Below the pieces are notes generated by a model. It made no database searches, had not been told where the DNA came from, and saw nothing but the letters and a program-made list of their open reading frames with translations. The position numbers and the translations under genes were made by a program. A stretch of 10,393 nt of DNA from Sulfurovum sp. Its GTDB lineage: Bacteria > Campylobacterota > Campylobacteria > Campylobacterales > Sulfurovaceae. Each line of letters opens with the position of its first letter. The first letter of the stretch is position 1. This document shows positions 5,966 to 10,393 of the stretch, piece after piece. Location of the stretch: positions 1 to 10,393 of the forward strand of contig DQVY01000058.1 in the NCBI GenBank assembly GCA_015661535.1, read 5' to 3'.

Positions 5966-8188
5966 TTAAAGATCCTGCTCAATAATACCTGCGAAGGTAT
6001 TAAAATAGACATCTTTTACTTCAGCAAGCGGAAGGCTGACATCATTCACACGTACCACATCTCCCCCAACCTTACCGATGACCTCAGCACGTAAGCCAAG
6101 TCCTGAAGCAATGGTCAATACCTCATCCAGATCAATATCACTTACTTCCAGTAAGGCCCTGCTTTGAGACTCATCAAAAATATCTCTGCTGTTTTCAACA
6201 GAGACTTTTGCATCAATACCTTTACCAGATGTTGCTGCCATTTTAGAAAGTGCTACAGCAATACCGCCAAGGTTTACATCTTTGGCTGACTTTAACAAGC
6301 CCTCTTTGTTCGCTTCGATCACAAGTTCCCAAAGATGTAACTCAGACTTGTAGTCAAAACTCGGCAGTGTTCCTGCTGTCTCTCCAAAAAGTTCTTTGAT
6401 GTACAACGATCCGCCAAACTCACCTTTTGTCTCACCTATGAGTACAATGTTTGTATACTCTTCCTGGAAAGTAGAAGGCAAGACTTTATTTTGATCATCG
6501 TTTAACCCTACCATGGCAATAGCTGGTGTTGGGAAAACAGAGATACCGTTGGTTTCATTATAAAGTGATACATTTCCCGAAACTACCGGAGTATCAAGTG
6601 CGATACATGCCTCTTTGATCCCCTCACACCCTTCAGCGAATTGCCACATTACTTCCGGATTCTCAGGGTTACCGTAGTTCAAGCAATCGGTAATAGAAAG
6701 TGGTCTTGCACCCGACATAGCCACATTTCTTCCCGACTCAACCACAGCCAGTGCTGCACCTTTTCTCGGGTCAATGTAACAGTAACGCGGGTTACAGTCT
6801 GAAGACATTGCCAAAGCCCTGCCATTCTCTTTGATACGAATACAAGAAGCATCTAAAGAACCTGGACCCTTTGAAGTATTGGTCTGCACCATAGAGTCAT
6901 ATTGGTTATAGACCCAAGCTTTGTCGACTACTTCAATAGAAGAGAAAAGTTTTTCATAGGCTTCCTGGTCATCCACTTTGTCAAAGCTGTCAACCGACTT
7001 TGCATTCACCTCATCCAGATATGCTGGTCTAGAGGTTGGTCTGTCCAATATTGGTGCTTCTTCACTCACTGGGGCAATTGGCATGTCACACACCTTCTCT
7101 CCATGCCAAAAAAGTTCCATACGTTCAGTATCTGTCACTTCACCAATGACTGCAACATCGAGTTCCCATTTTTCAAAAATGTCTATGATCTCTTGCTCTC
7201 TTCCTTTTTTCGCACAAATCAACATACGTTCTTGAGACTCTGACAACATAAAGTCATAAGGCGTCATGCCCTCTTCACGCGCAGGTACTTTGTCCAAATG
7301 CATAATGATCCCTGCACCTGTTTTTCCTGCCATTTCAAAGGCTGAAGAGGTCAGCCCTGCTGCACCCATATCTTGAATACCTACTATCGTATCTGTTTTA
7401 AACAGTTCAAGACAGGCTTCAAGTAAAAGTTTTTCTGTAAAAGGGTCTCCCACCTGAACCGTTGGACGTAAAGACTTTGACTCTTCCGTAAATGAGTCTG
7501 AAGACATCACTGCCCCGCCCAAACCGTCGCGGCCTGTTTTAGAACCGACATACATCACAGGGTTACCCATACCTGAAGCCACACCAAGAAAGATCTCATC
7601 TGATTTTACAAGCCCCAAAGAGAAGGCATTGACCAAAATGTTCCCGTTGTAAGATTCATCAAAACTCACTTCACCGCCAATGGTTGGCACACCCATACAG
7701 TTTCCGTAAGAGCCAATACCGTCTACCACACCGCGTACCAGGTGTCTTTGGTATTTATTGGTATCAGAATCACCTCTTACCTTACCAAAACGCAAAGCGT
7801 TCATATTGGCTACAGGTCTTGCACCCATTGTGAAGATATCACGTAAGATTCCTCCAACACCTGTTGCAGCACCCTGAAAAGGCTCAATGAACGAAGGGTG
7901 ATTGTGTGACTCCATCTTAAAAACAGCAGCCATACCGTCACCAATGTCAATAACACCGGCATTTTCACCTGGACCCTGAATGACCCATGGTGCTTTGGTA
8001 GGAAAACCGTTCAGGTATTTTTTACTCGATTTGTAAGAACAGTGCTCCGACCACATCGCTGAGAAGATACCTATCTCTACAATGTTCGGGTGACGACCAT
8101 CTAAAATACGTAAGATATCTTGATACTCTTCTTTGCTAAGTTTATGATTTTTTAAAACTTCATCTAAATCTTCTACGGGCTTTGACAT
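5966..8188 (-). CDS. purL: Phosphoribosylformylglycinamidine synthase, small PurL subunit
   Basis: The 740-residue length fits small PurL, which works with separate PurS and PurQ, unlike the roughly 1300-residue fused enzyme; neither partner is in the window. It converts FGAR, ATP and ammonia delivered by PurQ into FGAM (step 4 of purine synthesis) in the cytoplasm. Conserved blocks are MWSEHCSYKSSKKYL (45-59, His49 probably catalytic), QGPGENAGV (71-79), KMESHNHPS (91-99) and PFQGAATGVGGILRDIFTMGARP (103-125), followed by two AIRS-like halves. In the second half, TNTSKGPGSLDASCIRIKE and SVSLYNETNG-type segments (here GNVSLYNETNG) mark the ATP-binding parts. The ATG is preceded by AAAGGA with an 8-base spacer. 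It is divergent from dut, and purH follows on the same strand. A 30-bp palindromic repeat lies on each side. No purine riboswitch or PurR-like site was recognised. Confidence 0.97.
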   Translation of the reverse strand: MSKPVEDLDEVLKNHKLSKEEYQDILRILDGRHPNIVEIGIFSAMWSEHCSYKSSKKYLNGFPTKAPWVIQGPGENAGVIDIGDGMAAVFKMESHNHPSFIEPFQGAATGVGGILRDIFTMGARPVANMNALRFGKVRGDSDTNKYQRHLVRGVVDGIGSYGNCMGVPTIGGEVSFDESYNGNILVNAFSLGLVKSDEIFLGVASGMGNPVMYVGSKTGRDGLGGAVMSSDSFTEESKSLRPTVQVGDPFTEKLLLEACLELFKTDTIVGIQDMGAAGLTSSAFEMAGKTGAGIIMHLDKVPAREEGMTPYDFMLSESQERMLICAKKGREQEIIDIFEKWELDVAVIGEVTDTERMELFWHGEKVCDMPIAPVSEEAPILDRPTSRPAYLDEVNAKSVDSFDKVDDQEAYEKLFSSIEVVDKAWVYNQYDSMVQTNTSKGPGSLDASCIRIKENGRALAMSSDCNPRYCYIDPRKGAALAVVESGRNVAMSGARPLSITDCLNYGNPENPEVMWQFAEGCEGIKEACIALDTPVVSGNVSLYNETNGISVFPTPAIAMVGLNDDQNKVLPSTFQEEYTNIVLIGETKGEFGGSLYIKELFGETAGTLPSFDYKSELHLWELVIEANKEGLLKSAKDVNLGGIAVALSKMAATSGKGIDAKVSVENSRDIFDESQSRALLEVSDIDLDEVLTIASGLGLRAEVIGKVGGDVVRVNDVSLPLAEVKDVYFNTFAGIIEQDL

Positions 8189-8283
8189 AAAATGTGTCCT
8201 TTTAGGAGGTGAATTAAGGGTATAATTTTAACTAAAAAGTGCTAAATAAGGCTTGAAAAGGTAGAATATCATAGTCGTATCCC

Positions 8284-8306
8284 GTTCCCATTGTTTCGAT
8301 GCGAAC
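8284..8306. repeat. Degenerate hairpin in the purL-dut spacer
   Basis: GTTCCCAT (8284-8291) and ATGCGAAC (8299-8306) pair at 7 of 8 positions around a 7-nt loop. Its left arm shares TTCCCA with the 30-bp repeats, so it may be a decayed third copy; the rest does not align well. The similarity is suggestive only. Confidence 0.4.
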
Positions 8307-8359
8307 ACGTATAACTATGAAAGAAAAAACAAATTTCCTCTATGCAGCGACACGCTAAT

Positions 8360-8389
8360 GCATTCCCACGCAGCGCATGGGCAAGAGGG
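8360..8389. repeat. Palindromic 30-bp repeat, copy 2 (before dut)
   Basis: It begins GCATTCCCAC, has CGCAGCGC in the centre and continues with ATGGGCAAGAGGG. It matches copy 1 in 23 of 30 positions in the same orientation. It ends 19 bp before the dut ATG at 8409, so it would lie in the dut leader if transcription starts upstream. Its sequence happens to be open in the dut frame and falsely extends that ORF. Confidence 0.7.
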
Positions 8390-8408
8390 CTACAAAAGGC
8401 GATCATTT

Positions 8409-9089
8409 ATGGATAAAATATTACAAATGCTGGAACTACAACAGCAGCTTAACGATGCAACCAATGGGCTTGGCTGGGAAAATGGTGTGACAAAGAATGG
8501 GAAACCTATTGACTGGAAACGCTGTACCTATTTGGAGTGTGCAGAACTCATAGAGTCATACCCGTGGAAACACTGGAAAAACATAGATGCAAAACCAGAC
8601 TATGCCAACATCAAAATAGAAGCAGTTGATATTTGGCACTTTATTATGTCTCAGGGCTTGGAAGACTATAAAAGAGGTGAACTGGGAAGCATAGACACTT
8701 TGGCAAGAAACATCAATGATCTTCCAAACTTTACAGTCTTTTCTGGAGAGGTACAAGAAAATTTCACTGACAGCTATGAACAGATAGCAGTGGTAGAAGA
8801 GTTAATGAAACGGCTGTTTTGTGACAGTTCCACAGAAAAACTCATGGAAGCCTTTATAGAGGTTGCCATGCAGTCCGGACTGAACCTGGATGCACTTTAT
8901 CAACTCTATGTAGGTAAAAATATTTTAAATAAATTCAGACAAGACCATGGCTACAAAGAAGGAAGCTATATCAAGATATGGGATGGTCAGGAGGACAATG
9001 TAACCATGCAGGGGATACTTGAAGAAAATGAGGACATCAGCCCGCAAGCACTCTATGAAGCACTTGAAGCTGCTTATCCGGCAAAATAA
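8409..9089 (+). CDS. dut: All-alpha dimeric dUTPase (Campylobacter type)
   Basis: The 226-residue protein belongs to the all-alpha NTP pyrophosphatase dUTPase family (dUTPase_2), as in Campylobacter jejuni, not the trimeric beta-type Dut. It hydrolyses dUTP to dUMP and pyrophosphate, limiting uracil in DNA and feeding thymidylate synthesis. Diagnostic segments are LNDATNGLGWENG (14-26), CTYLECAELIESYPWKHWKN (39-58) with metal ligands Glu43 and Glu46, IEAVDIWHF (70-78) with Glu71 and Asp74, and near the end GKNILNKFRQDHGYKEGSYIKIW. The ATG at 8409 is preferred over 8358: AAAAGG (8394-8399) precedes it by 9 bases, the protein then starts like known members, and the upstream extension is only the palindromic repeat. 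It is divergent from purL and has no clear promoter. The 164 bp that follow show no gene or convincing terminator. Confidence 0.94.
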   Translation: MDKILQMLELQQQLNDATNGLGWENGVTKNGKPIDWKRCTYLECAELIESYPWKHWKNIDAKPDYANIKIEAVDIWHFIMSQGLEDYKRGELGSIDTLARNINDLPNFTVFSGEVQENFTDSYEQIAVVEELMKRLFCDSSTEKLMEAFIEVAMQSGLNLDALYQLYVGKNILNKFRQDHGYKEGSYIKIWDGQEDNVTMQGILEENEDISPQALYEALEAAYPAK

Positions 9090-9198
9090 ACTTTTGTATG
9101 GAGCCACTTGTAAGTATTATTAGGAATGTTGCTTTCTTTACTTTGAAACATGGCAAACCTGAGATAATTTCTTTTGAATATTGTTTAAATAGCAAAGA

Positions 9199-9228
9199 TT
9201 AACATTGCTAGAAATATAATGCTATAAT
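9199..9228 (+). promoter_or_regulatory. Probable promoter of the nucleotidyltransferase gene
   Basis: TTAACA (9199-9204, one mismatch to TTGACA), an 18-bp spacer and a perfect TATAAT (9223-9228) predict a start near 9235, leaving a leader of about 20 nt that contains the AAGGAAG ribosome site. A second TATAAT at 9215-9220 has no matching -35. This suggests the gene begins a new transcription unit, not read-through from dut. Confidence 0.55.
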
Positions 9229-9253
9229 CATACCATGTAAAAAAGCAAGGAAG

Positions 9254-10393
9254 ATGATGATAGGAGATATTGATACTATTGAACTTGATGATAATTTAAA
9301 ATTCCTCATTGCTTGCTCTCAAACAGAACCATCAGAAAACAATATTAAGTTTATACAGCAGTTTTTATCTTCAATAGATACACAAGAACTTATTCCACTT
9401 GCCATTCAGCATGGCATACTTCCTCTCGTCTACAAAACCTTAAAATACCTGGGCACCAAACACTTAATGGTGAATACTGAGATACTCTCTGAACTAAAAG
9501 CTCACTACATGCGTATTTCTCAAAGAAACATGCTCATGTCTGCAGAACTCATTCGTATTGTGAAACTTCTGAAAGACAACGGCATTGAAGCACTTGCTTT
9601 CAAAGGACCAACTCTTTCTCAAATGGCGTATGGTGACATCACTTTACGGCAGTTTGGTGATCTTGATATTCTTATTAGGGAAAGAGACCGCTTTAAAATG
9701 ATGGATTTATTAATACAATCACAATACACGCCCGAAATTGATCTTAAAGAGTCAACAAAAAAAACTTTTTTTGACTCTGTCAATGTCATAGGTCTCTATC
9801 AAACATCTATTGGTGTACTGGTTGAAATACACTGGGAATTACTTTCAAAAAATTATGCCATTGATTGGGAAGAACAAAGCTTATGGAAAAAGCAGGAAAG
9901 TGTAGCAATAAACAAAAAAATCATCCCTGTACTTCCTGTTGAACAGCAACTACTCTATCTTTGTGTACATGGCTCAAAGCATCTGTTTGAACGTCTTGAA
10001 TGGATATGCGATATTGACAGATCCATCAGGACCCATACAGATATAGACTGGGTATATCTAGTGAATGAAGCAGATAAATTAGGTATTAGACGTATGCTCT
10101 TTTTTGGTCTTTCTCTCTCTCAACAATTCTTTTCTTTGCCATTACCTAAGCAAATTGAAAAAGCCATTGCAGAAGATAAAGATATACCAAAACTTATCTC
10201 AAAAGTGATTGAGATAAACTTTTCGGAAACTTCTAAAAAAGGGAAAAGTTACAGCTCTTTTGGACTACTTTGGAGTATGAGAGAGAACCTCAGTGATCAA
10301 CTTCGTTTTGCATGGCGTGGACTCTTCGCTCCAAAATTCGATGATTTTCTCTTCATCCAACTCCCCAAACAGTTAGCATTTCTCTACCCAGTC
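9254..10393 (+). CDS. PF14907-like nucleotidyltransferase family protein (C-terminus beyond window)
   Basis: The frame is open from tandem ATGs at 9254 and 9257 to the right edge (380 codons visible). The second ATG is better spaced from AAGGAAG (9247-9253); either may be used. The family signature is clear: FKGPTLSQMAYGD (117-129), then LRQFGDLDILI (131-141) with the DxD pair Asp136/Asp138 expected to bind metal, then VEIHWELL (190-197) with Glu191 as likely third acidic ligand. A helical block CVHGSKHLFERLEWICDIDR (237-256) follows, as is typical of this family. By fold it should transfer a nucleotidyl group, but no substrate is established. Homologues often sit in exopolysaccharide or peptide-modification loci beside PqqD, HPr-kinase-like or glycosyltransferase genes; whether that holds here lies outside the window. 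No signal peptide or membrane segment is seen. Confidence 0.82.
   Translation, partial: MMIGDIDTIELDDNLKFLIACSQTEPSENNIKFIQQFLSSIDTQELIPLAIQHGILPLVYKTLKYLGTKHLMVNTEILSELKAHYMRISQRNMLMSAELIRIVKLLKDNGIEALAFKGPTLSQMAYGDITLRQFGDLDILIRERDRFKMMDLLIQSQYTPEIDLKESTKKTFFDSVNVIGLYQTSIGVLVEIHWELLSKNYAIDWEEQSLWKKQESVAINKKIIPVLPVEQQLLYLCVHGSKHLFERLEWICDIDRSIRTHTDIDWVYLVNEADKLGIRRMLFFGLSLSQQFFSLPLPKQIEKAIAEDKDIPKLISKVIEINFSETSKKGKSYSSFGLLWSMRENLSDQLRFAWRGLFAPKFDDFLFIQLPKQLAFLYPV

Noticed and set aside
7231..7250. CTTGAGA inside purL as a second HAIR half-site
   Set aside because: No partner ACTCAAG-like half lies seven bases away, and it is inside a conserved coding segment.
8182..8226. TTGACA (8182-8187) and TATAAT (8221-8226) on the plus strand as a dut promoter
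   Set aside because: The spacing is 33 bp, about double what sigma70 needs, and the TTGACA lies inside the purL start region.

Overview
The window looks like a chromosomal segment of a low-to-mid GC member of the Campylobacterota (Sulfurovum/Sulfurimonas-like). This is an inference from gene content: an adjacent cbpA-hspR pair under a HAIR operator, an all-alpha Campylobacter-type dUTPase in place of the usual trimeric enzyme, and the small, PurS/PurQ-dependent form of PurL. No phage, insertion sequence, CRISPR array, tRNA or rRNA was seen.

Layout. Bases 1-2765 (minus strand) hold a probable stress operon read right to left: a strong sigma70-type promoter overlapped by a HspR operator, then cbpA (class II J-domain co-chaperone), hspR (its MerR-type repressor) and, 29 bp further on, a membrane-anchored GGDEF/EAL protein that runs off the left edge. 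Bases 2798-3193 (minus) encode a small exported rhodanese-domain protein with a TTG start. Bases 3313-4089 (plus) encode a SpoU/TrmH-family RNA 2'-O-methyltransferase whose promoter predicts an almost leaderless mRNA. It converges on purH, with palindromes between the two stops. purH (4166-5698) and purL (5966-8188), both minus, are two de novo purine genes separated by a 267-bp spacer full of hairpins. dut (8409-9089, plus) is divergent from purL across a 220-bp spacer. A PF14907-like nucleotidyltransferase (9254 onward, plus, own promoter) runs off the right edge.

How the parts fit. PurL and PurH catalyse steps 4 and 9-10 of IMP synthesis, and dUTPase keeps dUTP low, so the centre-right is ordinary nucleotide metabolism. 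The left operon is classical heat-shock feedback: HspR represses its own transcription together with CbpA. The unusual addition is the c-di-GMP protein apparently downstream in the same transcript.

The most interesting signals are the near-perfect HAIR operator inside a consensus promoter, the linkage of HspR to a c-di-GMP enzyme, two same-orientation copies of a 30-bp palindromic repeat bracketing purL, and the compact multi-hairpin element between purH and purL. No clearly new multi-gene system is visible. The nucleotidyltransferase at the right edge could be the first gene of a surface-polysaccharide or peptide-modification locus, but that lies outside the window.
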